Source: Bryobacterales bacterium (lineage in GTDB: Bacteria; Acidobacteriota; Terriglobia; Bryobacterales; Bryobacteraceae). From it: DNA of 64,000 nt. How positions within the stretch are numbered: the first letter of the stretch is position 1; the number at the start of each line of letters is the position of its first letter. The notes beneath the pieces were generated by a model. The model was not told where the DNA came from. It was given only the letters and a program-made list of their open reading frames with translations, and searched no databases. The stretch spans positions 1-64,000 of the forward strand of contig JADLCT010000110.1 of assembly GCA_020847045.1 (NCBI GenBank), written 5' to 3'. Shown here in pieces: positions 36,049 to 44,404 of the stretch. A program made the translations under genes and the position numbers.

Positions 36049-36588
36049 ATGCAGCATTTCAAAGTCAAGCTCTACGCCACCGGCGAGACGGCCGCCACCG
36101 CGCCCGTCCATGACGTCATCCCGGTCTTTCACCGCTGGATCCAGGACAGCGCCATCCCGGAGACCCTGATCGACGTCTCCGACTACATCCACGTGCCCGA
36201 GGGTCCGGGCATCATCCTGGTCGCTCACGAAGGCATCTACAGCCTGGACACCGAGCACGGCCGCCTCGGCCTTACCTACACGCGCCGGGCCGCCCTTGGC
36301 GGCGCCAACGCCACACGCCTCCGGCAGGCCATTGAAGCCGTCCTCCATGCCGCGCAACTTCTGGAGTCTGCCCCAGAATTTGCCGGCAAACTTGCCTTTG
36401 ACCGCACCCAGTGGGAAGTCTCGGTAAACGACCGCCTGCTGGCGCCCAACACGCCCGAGAGCTACGCCACGCTGGAGGCCCTGGTCGCGGCCGAACTGCC
36501 GTCCGCCGCCGGGGCGGGGAACTGGTCCATCCAGCACGCGGGCGAGCCTCGCGAACTGCTGCGCGCCTCGGCCCGGCGAATCGCGTAG
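36049..36588 (+). CDS. Conserved hypothetical protein paired with the sirohaem reductase
   Basis: A 179-residue soluble protein of unknown function. It begins QHFKVKLYATGE and has an alpha/beta pattern with DVIPVFHRWIQDSAI, LIDVSDYIHVPEGPGIILVAHEGIYSLD and a helical C-terminal half. I recognise no catalytic motif. It follows the reductase by 15 nt with no promoter or Shine-Dalgarno of its own, so it is probably coexpressed and may be a small subunit or assembly factor. That role is inference from position. Confidence 0.75.
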   Translation: MQHFKVKLYATGETAATAPVHDVIPVFHRWIQDSAIPETLIDVSDYIHVPEGPGIILVAHEGIYSLDTEHGRLGLTYTRRAALGGANATRLRQAIEAVLHAAQLLESAPEFAGKLAFDRTQWEVSVNDRLLAPNTPESYATLEALVAAELPSAAGAGNWSIQHAGEPRELLRASARRIA

Positions 36589-36600
36589 TCCCAACCCGCG

Positions 36601-37857
36601 CTAGCCGCGCCGCAGGCCGGAGCGCACCGGCGTTGTCCGCGCCGCGTCGGCGAATGCGCCACGCGCAAACTGGTGCAAGGCGAGAACCGAGCTCGAAGCC
36701 AGAGCCTCAGCCATCGCTGGCCCGGGCATACCCTCGGCCTCGCGCACGAACGTCAACCGCTCCGCTTCGCCATCGACATCCACACGCAGCAAGTCGCCGC
36801 CCCGCACCTGCGCCGTCGCGATCAGATTCGATAGCGGTTGCACCAGCAGCTTCTCAATGGAGCGCTTCAGGTGCCGCGCGCCATATTTCATGTCGGTCCC
36901 CGCCCGCAGCAGAACTCCCTTGGCTTCCTCGGAGAGTTGAAACACAAATGCCCTCTCCCCGCCGCCCGATTGCAGCACACGCTGCTGGACATAATCCAGC
37001 TCGATGTCCAGAATTCGCCGCAACTCCGGCTCCCCCAGAGGGCGGAACACCACCACCTTGTCCAGGCGGTTCATGAACTCCGGCGTGAATTTCCTCCTGG
37101 CCGCCTCCACACCGCTCCGCGTGAGCTTGCCGGCCATCGACTCGGCCGCCTCCGGCGTCTGTGGCGCCTTCCCGGCCAGAAATCCCAGCTTGGGGCTTAA
37201 GAGCGAACTCATCTCGCTCGCCCCCAGGTTCGAGGTCATGAATATCAGCGCACGCGAGAAATCCACCTTCCGGTTGTCGCCCAGCGTCAACGAGGCCTTG
37301 TCGAGAATCCCCAGCAACAGGTTCCACAGCGAATCCGAAGCCTTCTCGATTTCATCGAACAGCACGAAGCTGATCTTCACGCTCTCGGTGTGATACTGAT
37401 TCAGCACCTCCTGGCTCAGTAACGGATGCGTCTCCCGGTGCCCCAGATAACCCGGCGGCGAGCCGATCAGTTTGGCGATCTCGTGGCTGTGCTGGAACTC
37501 GGCGCAGTCAATCTTCACCACCGCCTTGGCCGTTCCCACCAGGCCCTCCGCGGTGGCTTCCACAATCCGCGTTTTCCCGGACCCGGTCGGCCCCAAGAAC
37601 AGGAAGTTACCCACCGGCCGCCCCGGTGCGCACATCCCGGTCAGGTTCATCTGGTAGATGTTCACGATCTGCTCGATCGCTTCGCTCTGCCCAACAATCA
37701 ACTGGCGCAGCGTCTCGTCCAACGCCCTGGCCTCGTTTCCCGTCTGGCACGGGTCCAACACTAGTGACCGCATCGTTCTGTTTCCGTTCGTTCGCGGCAG
37801 CGGCCGCGCAGACCGCGCCGCCCCGTTCAGAACCTGTTCCAGCAACTGGCTTGCCAA
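36601..37857 (-). CDS. Single-ring AAA+ ATPase related to ClpB D2 / ClpX
   Basis: A 418-residue protein with one AAA_2 module. Walker A is LGPTGSGKTRIVEATA, the pore loop is GSPPGYLGHRE, Walker B is VLFDEIEKASDSLWNLLL, sensor 1 is FMTSNLG, the arginine-finger region is FTPEFMNRLDKVVVF, and sensor 2 is KYGARHLKRSIEKL. This is the C-terminal ring of Hsp100 proteins without an N-domain, first ring or zinc finger, so it would be an unfoldase or remodeller with its own partner. Translation probably starts at TTG 37857, which has a strong Shine-Dalgarno (GGAGGAG); the ATG at 37773 has none. The C-terminal about 70 residues look unique. Confidence 0.85.
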   Translation of the reverse strand: MASQLLEQVLNGAARSARPLPRTNGNRTMRSLVLDPCQTGNEARALDETLRQLIVGQSEAIEQIVNIYQMNLTGMCAPGRPVGNFLFLGPTGSGKTRIVEATAEGLVGTAKAVVKIDCAEFQHSHEIAKLIGSPPGYLGHRETHPLLSQEVLNQYHTESVKISFVLFDEIEKASDSLWNLLLGILDKASLTLGDNRKVDFSRALIFMTSNLGASEMSSLLSPKLGFLAGKAPQTPEAAESMAGKLTRSGVEAARRKFTPEFMNRLDKVVVFRPLGEPELRRILDIELDYVQQRVLQSGGGERAFVFQLSEEAKGVLLRAGTDMKYGARHLKRSIEKLLVQPLSNLIATAQVRGGDLLRVDVDGEAERLTFVREAEGMPGPAMAEALASSSVLALHQFARGAFADAARTTPVRSGLRRG

Positions 37858-37926
37858 TGTTCTCCTCCCCCGCTCTCCGTATCGGCTCAGGGAGGAAATG
37901 TTGAACCGGAAAACGCCTGCGGGCGG

Positions 37927-38643
37927 TCACTTCCTTGGCGGACGGCTCGGCCTCACCTCCAAATAGCTGACCAGCGTTCGATCCGGTAACCGCAACAGAT
38001 TCAGTACGATATCGGCGATGTCTTCAGGTTGAATCTTCCAGTCCGCCTTAGGCATTCCCGGTGAAAAATCAGTGCTCACGCTGCCCGGACACACATTGGT
38101 CACGCGAATGCCATCGTAGCGGTGATCCAGCATCATCGCCTCGGCAAACCCGTTCAATCCAAACTTGCTCGCGTTATACGCCGAACCGCCCACAAACGGA
38201 TTCTTTCCCGCCAGCGATCCCACCTGAATCAGGTATCCGCCGCCCCGCCGCTTCATCCGCGGCAGCGCCTCCTGGCAGCAATGGAACACGCCGGTCAGAT
38301 TGGTTTCCAACATGAAATGCCAGTCCTCCACCGGCAGCGTCTCGGTGGAGGCGAACCGGCCCACGCCGGCGTTGTTGATCACCACGTCCACGCCGCCAAA
38401 CTCCTCATCGGCCAGTGCGAATAGCGCAGCTACCTGTCCCCGGTCGCGTACGTCGCAGGCCCGTCCCCGTAGCTGGCCTCCCGTCCCGGCGGCGATCTCC
38501 CGCACGGCCGCCTGTGTCGAAGCTTCCTCCCGCCCGCAGATCACCACGCCCGCGCCTTCGCGCGCCAACGCTCCGGCCACCGCCCGTCCGATGCCCTTCG
38601 TCGCGCCTGTCACCACGGCCACTTTGTTCTGTAAGAATCCCAT
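37927..38643 (-). CDS. SDR-family oxidoreductase (FabG-like)
   Basis: A 238-residue classical short-chain dehydrogenase. The cofactor motif is VTGATKGIGRAVAGALA (residues 12-28). VVINNAGVGRF and the active-site YNASKFGLNGFAEAM follow, with the Ser in QVGSLAGKN. NVCPGSVSTDF is the usual proline-glycine turn. Substrate unknown. A TAGCAT box lies 6 nt before the ATG and there is no close Shine-Dalgarno, so the message may be leaderless. The upstream AAA+ gene on the other side is separate. Confidence 0.9.
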   Translation of the reverse strand: MGFLQNKVAVVTGATKGIGRAVAGALAREGAGVVICGREEASTQAAVREIAAGTGGQLRGRACDVRDRGQVAALFALADEEFGGVDVVINNAGVGRFASTETLPVEDWHFMLETNLTGVFHCCQEALPRMKRRGGGYLIQVGSLAGKNPFVGGSAYNASKFGLNGFAEAMMLDHRYDGIRVTNVCPGSVSTDFSPGMPKADWKIQPEDIADIVLNLLRLPDRTLVSYLEVRPSRPPRK

Positions 38644-38843
38644 GCGACCATGCTACTCCCGTTCGGCGCGGGGCACCGGTTCACACGGCGAGCATCCTTT
38701 TTTCCCGCGCCCGCTCAAGCAGATCCCGCCTTTGCCACGCTGGGCCTGCCCGCAGTCCTCCCTAGCATCTTCACAGAGCCGCCCGGCCGCGCCTGACCGG
38801 CTCGCTCCCGCCGCGGCCTCACACCCAAGGAGAACCCGGCATC

Positions 38844-39377
38844 ATGTCCGAAGCAACCTACAATCCCCAAGACCTCGCCAACGGCCGCTACCCGCACCTG
38901 CGCAAACTGGCCATCGACGACCCTGAATTCCACGACATCCTGAACTGGTTCGCCTCCAGGGGCGCGCCTGCCTATAGCCGCCTGTATGTCCCCAAAGGAC
39001 TTGGCCTGGCCGGCGACCAGCTTCTCCTGCCCACCGAAATTCACTGGGACAACACGCTCTCCGGCGACAATCCGCTGAAGCTCGACGCCGCGCTCGTCTT
39101 CAACTTCCCTCATGTCGCCCTGGTCGAGTTGAAGCACGCCTTCCGGTTCGGCGATCCGAACATCCTCGAGATGTACCCCGGATTGCGCAAGCCAGTCGAA
39201 TACGTCACCCGCTCCCCCATCGGCGCCCAGTGGTCCGAACAGGGCGCGAACGCCTTCCGCCCCTCACCGTTCGACCAGGAGCCCTACGGCGCCACCTACT
39301 TCGACGAGACCGGCTCCTACCGCAAGGAAAAGCGGGGCTGGGCTTTCATCAGCTATCCGGTCTGGATCAGGCTCTAA
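38844..39377 (+). CDS. Hypothetical protein, no recognised family
   Basis: A 177-residue soluble protein preceded by AAGGAG about 11 nt before the ATG. It has many aromatic and proline residues (SRLYVPKGLGLAGDQLLLPTEIHWDN, FNFPHVALVELKHAFRFG, GWAFISYPVWIRL in short), a charged helical start and a beta-rich remainder. There is no signal peptide or TM segment. It stands alone between an SDR gene pointing away and a convergent propeller gene. Codon use looks native. I cannot assign a function. Confidence 0.7.
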   Translation: MSEATYNPQDLANGRYPHLRKLAIDDPEFHDILNWFASRGAPAYSRLYVPKGLGLAGDQLLLPTEIHWDNTLSGDNPLKLDAALVFNFPHVALVELKHAFRFGDPNILEMYPGLRKPVEYVTRSPIGAQWSEQGANAFRPSPFDQEPYGATYFDETGSYRKEKRGWAFISYPVWIRL

Positions 39378-39389
39378 ACTCACTCTTAC

Positions 39390-39417
39390 GGCGGCGCGGT
39401 ATCGGCGCCTCGCCGCC
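39390..39417. terminator. Hairpin between convergent genes
   Basis: GGCGGCG (39390-39396) and CGCCGCC (39411-39417) can form a 7-bp GC stem around a 14-nt loop, between the stop codons of two convergent genes. There is no T run, so it may act as a weak or factor-assisted bidirectional terminator only. Confidence 0.35.
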
Positions 39418-39430
39418 GCGCGGCCCGGCT

Positions 39431-40567
39431 CTACCGTCCCCGGTCATACACCTCTTTCCCCAACTCCTGCGTCAGGTCGATCAACGCCACCGTTTCGCCG
39501 CGGCGTCCGGTGTGAAACTGCACGAAGCGGCCCGCGCGGTCGAAGGAGAGATGGCCGTGCACGGCGCGCACCTTGTCACGGTATCCGGTTGCCAGCAGCT
39601 TCACATTGCCGGTGGCCGTTTCCGCCAGCCATACCCGTCCCTGCACGTCGTCCATCACAAGGTACTTCCCATCGGCGCGCGCCGAGGCGTGCCAGTAGCG
39701 CCCCTCCCGCGCCAGCCTTGCCGCGCCGTTTTCGCTCACCACCATCACGCCCACCTTATCGTTCACCATCGTCATATCGCCCGTGCCCGACACCCACGCC
39801 TCGTGCGTCAACCACTCTTTTTGCGGCGTCAGCCACGCCTGCGGATCCGTGGGCGCGTACAGGGGCCGGTTTCCAGAGCCGTCGCGCCGCACCACCCAGG
39901 AACGCTGCGGCGCATAGCCGCCTGTCTCCCACACATAAAAAATCGCATCGCTCACCGGGCTGTGCTGCACGTGCCCGATCTGGAAGCCCTGGCGGATCAC
40001 CGTGCGGTACTCGCCCGTTCCAGCCGAGATGACGCCAATCTCCCAGGTCCGCTCATCGGGCCGCTTGGTTACCGTGATCCACTTGCCATCGCCGCTCACC
40101 GTCGGCTGCGCATGCCAGCCCAGACCGGGGCCGGGGATCACGCCCACCACCCGCTGCTCGAAGGTTTCCACGTTCAGCGCCCTTAGCTCGGCGCCGCGCA
40201 TGAAGTACACGCGGCTGGCCTCGGTGGGGTCCGGGCACGCCGTTGCCGCGGCCACCGCCGGGTCATCGGTCAACTGCACGATCTCGCCCGAATCCACGGC
40301 ATAGCGGTAGATCTGCGGCGAGCCCGTTCGCTTGGATTGAAAAATCAGATACCGGTTGCCGGCCGTGAAGTTCGAGAAGTGGTAGTAGAGGTTATCGGCG
40401 TGCACGCCTTCGGCGGTGATCTCCACAATGCGCAGCCCCGTCACTGGATCGCGGTAACTTGTTCGCTCCACGCCCCAGGATCGTCCTACCCCGGGCGCCT
40501 TATCCGCGCCGCCCGACGCCGCCGTCATCGCCAGCGCCAGCATTGCCATCAGAATCGTCAGCCGCAT
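39431..40567 (-). CDS. Secreted beta-propeller protein, oligogalacturonate-lyase-like (PL22)
   Basis: A 378-residue protein starting at MRLTILMAMLALAMTAASG (signal peptide), with TGGTGG upstream. The body is a seven-bladed TolB/PD40-type propeller: YRDPVTGLRIVEITAEG, HFSNFTAGNRYLIFQSKR, YRYAVDSGEIVQLTDDP, HAQPTVSGDGKWITVTKR, GHVQHSPVSDAIFYVWE, HASARADGKYLVMDDVQG. The conserved histidines in these blades match the metal-binding arrangement of oligogalacturonate lyases, though catalysis is not proven. It is 11 nt downstream of the debranching-enzyme gene and cotranscribed with it. Confidence 0.82.
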   Translation of the reverse strand: MRLTILMAMLALAMTAASGGADKAPGVGRSWGVERTSYRDPVTGLRIVEITAEGVHADNLYYHFSNFTAGNRYLIFQSKRTGSPQIYRYAVDSGEIVQLTDDPAVAAATACPDPTEASRVYFMRGAELRALNVETFEQRVVGVIPGPGLGWHAQPTVSGDGKWITVTKRPDERTWEIGVISAGTGEYRTVIRQGFQIGHVQHSPVSDAIFYVWETGGYAPQRSWVVRRDGSGNRPLYAPTDPQAWLTPQKEWLTHEAWVSGTGDMTMVNDKVGVMVVSENGAARLAREGRYWHASARADGKYLVMDDVQGRVWLAETATGNVKLLATGYRDKVRAVHGHLSFDRAGRFVQFHTGRRGETVALIDLTQELGKEVYDRGR

Positions 40568-40578
40568 GCACCACCAGA

Positions 40579-42597
40579 CTACGACGATTTCCGCCCGCCG
40601 TTCCCGCCCAGGTCCTCCACCAGCACGCGCAGCAGCTCGGCCACGCTCCAGGCCTGCGCGAAACAGCCTCCGGCCTCGTGCGGCGAGTCGCCGCCGGCCA
40701 CCTCGCACACCTGTCCAAGACATCCCTCGCGCATCCTTCCGGCAAAAGCGCGCACCCATTCCAGGGCCTCGCCACACGCCTCGCCGGAATGCCCGTGCAC
40801 GCGCACATAGGCCGTTACGAACGGTCCCATGAGCCACGGCCACACCGTGCCCTGATGGTAGGCCGAGTCGCGCTCCCGCACGCCACCGCCGTAGTGGGCG
40901 CAATAGCGCGGGTCCCCGGGTGACAGCGTCCGCAGGCCCATCGGCGTCAGCAACTCGCGCCGGACCAGATCCACAACCTGCTTCGCGCGCGCGCCTTCCA
41001 ATAAAGGATGCGTCAGGCTGACGGCGAAAATCTGATTCGGCCGCACCGATGTGTCGGGCCCGTCCGGCCCCACCACGTCGTAGAGGCAGCCGCGCGCCGC
41101 GTTCCAGAACAGCGGCTGAAAACTCGCCCGCGCGCGCACCGCAAGCTCATCCATCGCGCGCGCCCGCTCAGGCTCTTTGAACGCGGCGGCCAGGTCGCGC
41201 AACACGCACAGCGCGTTGTGCCACAGAGCCTGAATCTCCACCGGCTTTCCCCTGCGCGGCGTCACCACCCAATCGCCCACCTTGGCGTCCATCCAGGTGA
41301 GTTGCACGCCTGGCTCGCCGCAGCACAGCAGGCCATCGGCATCGGCGCGAATGCCGTGGCGCGTGCCCCGCACGTGCCAGTCCATCATGGAAACCAGAGT
41401 TCCGTAGAGATGTTCGCGCACGAACCCGAGATCGCCCGTGTAATGGAGGAAGGCGCGCACGGCCTCGAAGAACCACAGCGCCGCGTCGGCCGTGTTGTAC
41501 TCGGGCGGCTCGCCGCCGTCGGGAAAACGGTTCGGCAGCATGCCCTGGCTCGCGCAGGCCGCATACGCGCGCAGGATGCCGCGCGCCATCACGAAGCGCC
41601 CCGTGGCCAGCGTCAGGCCGGGCAGCGCCACCATGGTGTCGCGGCCCCAGTCGCCGAACCACGGATAGCCCGCGATGACCGTATAGCCCTCGCCGCGCCG
41701 CACCAGAAACTGATCGGCCGCCACGGCCAGCTCACGCGCCAGCGGCTCGCCGGCAGGAGCCGCCGCCGCCACCGCCACCCGCCGGGCCCACTCGCGCGCC
41801 CGCAGTTGGCCGGCCTGGCGCGCATCGCGCCGCTCCGTCGAGGCGGCGCACACAGCCGTGTCTCCGGCCGCCAGCTCATAGCGCAGTATCAGCGGCTGAA
41901 ACAGATCCTCCTCGTAGTCCAGTCCCCGCTCGCGCTCGCGCGCAAACTGAAAGGAGCGGTACCACTCGCCGGTTGCACCGGCCTGCCCGGCGTTGTGCGC
42001 CAGGTAGAGCGCCGGCAAGCCCTCGTACGGTATCAGCTTCACGAAGCCCTCGCCGGTTTCAAACTCCCGGCGAAGCGCCCCGTTTTCGTGTGTCGTGGCG
42101 TGGTAGCCGCGAAAGGCGATCAACGGCCGCAACTCGAGCCCGCACGCGCCGCCGCACGCGTACTCCACCACCGTCGTGTTCTCCCCGTGCACGGCGAACA
42201 CGCGTTTTTCCAGCCGCACGCCTCCCGCCTCGTACACGAACACCGGACAGGGATCCAGCCGGAACTCGCGAAGATAACGATAGCCTTGCGGATGCAGCAC
42301 GCCAGGATACTGGTTCACCCCCAGCTCGTACCGCTGCCCGTCCGCCGTCACGAGCGTCTCTTCCAGCTTGGACAGCAGCAGCAGCCGGCCGAGCGGTGGC
42401 CGCGCCGCCGCCATCAGCAAACCGTGATAGCGGCGCGTGTTGGCCCCCGTGATCGTCGCACAGGCAAAGCCGCCTACGCCGTTGGTCTCCAGCCACTCCA
42501 GGCCAAGCGCCCGCGCAGGATCCCCGCACACGCCGGCGCCAATTCGAATCGGACCCATCGGCTTCCATTCTCCCCCGGCCCCGGTCTTCACGGCCAA
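40579..42597 (-). CDS. Glycogen debranching enzyme, GH133 (bacterial/archaeal type)
   Basis: A 672-residue amylo-alpha-1,6-glucosidase-type protein. The N-terminal beta-domain has LEWLETNGVGGFACATITGANTRRYHGLL in short, followed by the (alpha/alpha)6 barrel with AGYPWFGDWGRDTMVALPG (catalytic Asp region), EYNTADAALWFFEA and DSAYHQGTVWPWLMGPFV, all standard for this family. It removes alpha-1,6 branches of glycogen or related glucans. The start is uncertain: 42597 has no Shine-Dalgarno, while the ATG at 42558 has GGGGGAG about 11 nt before it. It lies upstream of the propeller gene in a two-gene operon. Confidence 0.93.
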   Translation of the reverse strand: MAVKTGAGGEWKPMGPIRIGAGVCGDPARALGLEWLETNGVGGFACATITGANTRRYHGLLMAAARPPLGRLLLLSKLEETLVTADGQRYELGVNQYPGVLHPQGYRYLREFRLDPCPVFVYEAGGVRLEKRVFAVHGENTTVVEYACGGACGLELRPLIAFRGYHATTHENGALRREFETGEGFVKLIPYEGLPALYLAHNAGQAGATGEWYRSFQFARERERGLDYEEDLFQPLILRYELAAGDTAVCAASTERRDARQAGQLRAREWARRVAVAAAAPAGEPLARELAVAADQFLVRRGEGYTVIAGYPWFGDWGRDTMVALPGLTLATGRFVMARGILRAYAACASQGMLPNRFPDGGEPPEYNTADAALWFFEAVRAFLHYTGDLGFVREHLYGTLVSMMDWHVRGTRHGIRADADGLLCCGEPGVQLTWMDAKVGDWVVTPRRGKPVEIQALWHNALCVLRDLAAAFKEPERARAMDELAVRARASFQPLFWNAARGCLYDVVGPDGPDTSVRPNQIFAVSLTHPLLEGARAKQVVDLVRRELLTPMGLRTLSPGDPRYCAHYGGGVRERDSAYHQGTVWPWLMGPFVTAYVRVHGHSGEACGEALEWVRAFAGRMREGCLGQVCEVAGGDSPHEAGGCFAQAWSVAELLRVLVEDLGGNGGRKSS

Positions 42598-42638
42598 GCC
42601 GCATGCACCGAGTGCGCTATCCTGACGCCGAGGTACAC

Positions 42639-43136
42639 ATGGTTCTCACCAAGCAAGATCTCATCAATTCGCTGCGTAACGAGGTCCGCGTCCTGCTCCA
42701 CCTGTGCGGTAAGGTCCGGCCCGAGATGCTCGACTACCGGCCTACGCCCAAGCAGCGCAGCACGCTCGAACTGCTGCGCTACCTCACCATCATGGGTCCC
42801 ATCCTGGTGCCCTCCATCAAGGCGGGAGCGTTTCTCGTCGAGGAATGGGGAGCGGCCGAAGCCAAGGCCGCGGCCATGGATTTCGACGCCGTCGTGAAGG
42901 CCCTGGAAGCCGAGTCCGCCTTCTACGAACAGGCCGTCGGCGCCATGACCGACGAGGAGCTGCGTGGGGATATCGAGCTGTTCGGCGTCAAGAGCGCGCG
43001 CGGTCCTCTTCTCGTGAACCTGATCGTGTGCGGCCACGCCGCCTACCGCACCCAACTGTTCTGCTACCTGAAGTCGTGCGGACGCGAGGAGCTGAACACG
43101 ATGAATCTGTGGGCCGGAGTGGACGGCTCGATGTAA
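42639..43136 (+). CDS. DinB-like four-helix protein
   Basis: A 165-residue helical protein; Shine-Dalgarno GAGG lies 5 nt before the ATG at 42639. The arrangement LINSLRNEVRVLLHLCGKV, MLDYRPTPKQRSTLELLRYLT, AFYEQAVGAMTDEEL and VNLIVCGHAAYRTQLFCYLKSCG resembles the DinB/YfiT-like putative metalloenzyme fold. The usual three-histidine metal site is incomplete: only the last H (CGHAAYR) is obvious. Thiol-dependent transfer functions known for some relatives cannot be inferred here. Confidence 0.75.
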   Translation: MVLTKQDLINSLRNEVRVLLHLCGKVRPEMLDYRPTPKQRSTLELLRYLTIMGPILVPSIKAGAFLVEEWGAAEAKAAAMDFDAVVKALEAESAFYEQAVGAMTDEELRGDIELFGVKSARGPLLVNLIVCGHAAYRTQLFCYLKSCGREELNTMNLWAGVDGSM

Positions 43137-43198
43137 CCGGGGTGGTCCGGACCAATTCCCGCGTCCGGACCGCCGCCCTCACCGCTATAGTGAACTCT

Positions 43199-43603
43199 AT
43201 GACCCCTTCCGACATTCACCGCGATCCGGACCGCAACGTCCTGGGAGGCCCCTTGGAGGTGTGCGGCGCCGATCCGGTGACCGGATTTTTTCGCGAAGGC
43301 GCCTGCAGTACCTGCCCTGAGGACACCGGCTCTCACACCGTGTGCGCGAAGGTCACCGAGGAGTTTCTCGCCTTTTCCGTAGCCACCGGGAATGACCTGT
43401 CCACTCCCTCGCCCTGGTTCGGCTTCCCCGGACTCAAGCCGGGTGACCGGTGGTGCGTCTGCGCGGGCCGCTGGAAAGAGGCGCTCGACGCCGGCGTCGC
43501 CCCTCCCGTCTTTCTCCGCGCCACGCACGAGCGCGCTCTTGAATTGATCCCGTTTGAGGAACTCGTCCGCTTCGCCGCCGACGGACCCGACCTGATGCAG
43601 TAG
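43199..43603 (+). CDS. DUF2237 family protein
   Basis: A 134-residue protein that matches this small conserved family throughout: NVLGGPLEVCGADPVTGFFREG, GSHTVCAKVTEEFLAFS, GNDLSTPSPWFGFPGLKPGDRWCVCAGRWKEALDAG, PVFLRATHERALELIP (given in short blocks). Several conserved Cys and His residues suggest metal binding or a structural role; the biochemical function is unknown. No Shine-Dalgarno precedes the ATG; TATAGT (43186-43191) lies 7 nt upstream, which fits a leaderless transcript. Confidence 0.92.
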   Translation: MTPSDIHRDPDRNVLGGPLEVCGADPVTGFFREGACSTCPEDTGSHTVCAKVTEEFLAFSVATGNDLSTPSPWFGFPGLKPGDRWCVCAGRWKEALDAGVAPPVFLRATHERALELIPFEELVRFAADGPDLMQ

Positions 43604-43610
43604 CGAACCG

Positions 43611-44393
43611 CTACACGCGCCGCGCCACATGCAGGCCCAGCGCGCCGAACAGAAACCGCTTCCGCCACTCCACCACGAATCCGGCCCGTCCCAGAGCCTC
43701 CTCGAAGGCGGGCATGGTCAGGTAGCGCCGGATCGACGGCGACAGATACCCATAGGTGACAGGTTCACGGTGCCACAGCCATCCGGCCGCGTTGCCCGCC
43801 ACCGACATGTAGCCCAGATACAATTCGCGCCACAGCGCGTTCACCGGACGGTAGAAGTCCAGGTTCAGCAACAGCCCGCCCGGCCGGATCACGCGCGCGA
43901 TCTCGCCGAGCGCGCGGTCCGGTTCGTGTGTGTTCCGGATGCCGTAGCCGATGCTCACCATGTCGATGCTCGCGTCGGGAAGCGCCAGCGCCAGCATGTT
44001 GCCCACGGCGAAGCGCAGCGCGGGCTCGGGCGTCAACGCCGCGCGGCGGGCGGCCTCCTCCAGCATCCTCTCGCTCAGGTCGAAGCCCAGCGCCAGCGAA
44101 GCGCTGGTACGGCGCGCGATGGCCGCGCACAGGTCGCCCGTGCCGCAGGCCAGATCGAGCAGCCGCGGACGCTGGGGCGCGCGCGCCACGCCTTCGCGGA
44201 TCAACTGCTCCTTCCAGCCACGGTCCATCCCAAACGAAAATACGCGCGTAAAGGTGTCGTAGCCCGGCGCGAGAATGTCGAACATCGTCGACACATACTT
44301 CTGCTTCAACCGTTCGTCGCGCAGATGCGCGTCCATGTCGAGAACGGCCAGTTCCTTCGGATCACGGCCATTGCGGGCTTTCAGTGAGATCAA
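43611..44393 (-). CDS. menG: Demethylmenaquinone / ubiquinone C-methyltransferase
   Basis: A 260-residue UbiE/MenG-type SAM methyltransferase, last step of menaquinone synthesis. Landmarks are FDILAPGYDTFTRVFSFGMDRGWK, motif I LLDLACGTGDLCAAIA, VSIGYGIRNTHEPDRALGEIARVIRPGG and a C-terminal helix. The likely start is TTG 44393, because AAGGAG lies 8 nt upstream and overlaps the SCO stop codon, a sign of coupling; the ATG at 44336 would remove 19 residues and has no Shine-Dalgarno. The SCO neighbour links respiration-related copper delivery to quinone synthesis. Confidence 0.93.
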   Translation of the reverse strand: MISLKARNGRDPKELAVLDMDAHLRDERLKQKYVSTMFDILAPGYDTFTRVFSFGMDRGWKEQLIREGVARAPQRPRLLDLACGTGDLCAAIARRTSASLALGFDLSERMLEEAARRAALTPEPALRFAVGNMLALALPDASIDMVSIGYGIRNTHEPDRALGEIARVIRPGGLLLNLDFYRPVNALWRELYLGYMSVAGNAAGWLWHREPVTYGYLSPSIRRYLTMPAFEEALGRAGFVVEWRKRFLFGALGLHVARRV

Positions 44394-44404
44394 GCGCGGG
44401 CTCC

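Noticed and set aside
41008..42897. 629-codon open frame antisense to the debranching enzyme
   Set aside because: Arg/His/Pro-rich and overlaps two well-supported genes; no start signal.
43159..43172. Possible -35 box for the DUF2237 gene
   Set aside because: GTCCGG does not resemble TTGACA; only the TATAGT element is kept.
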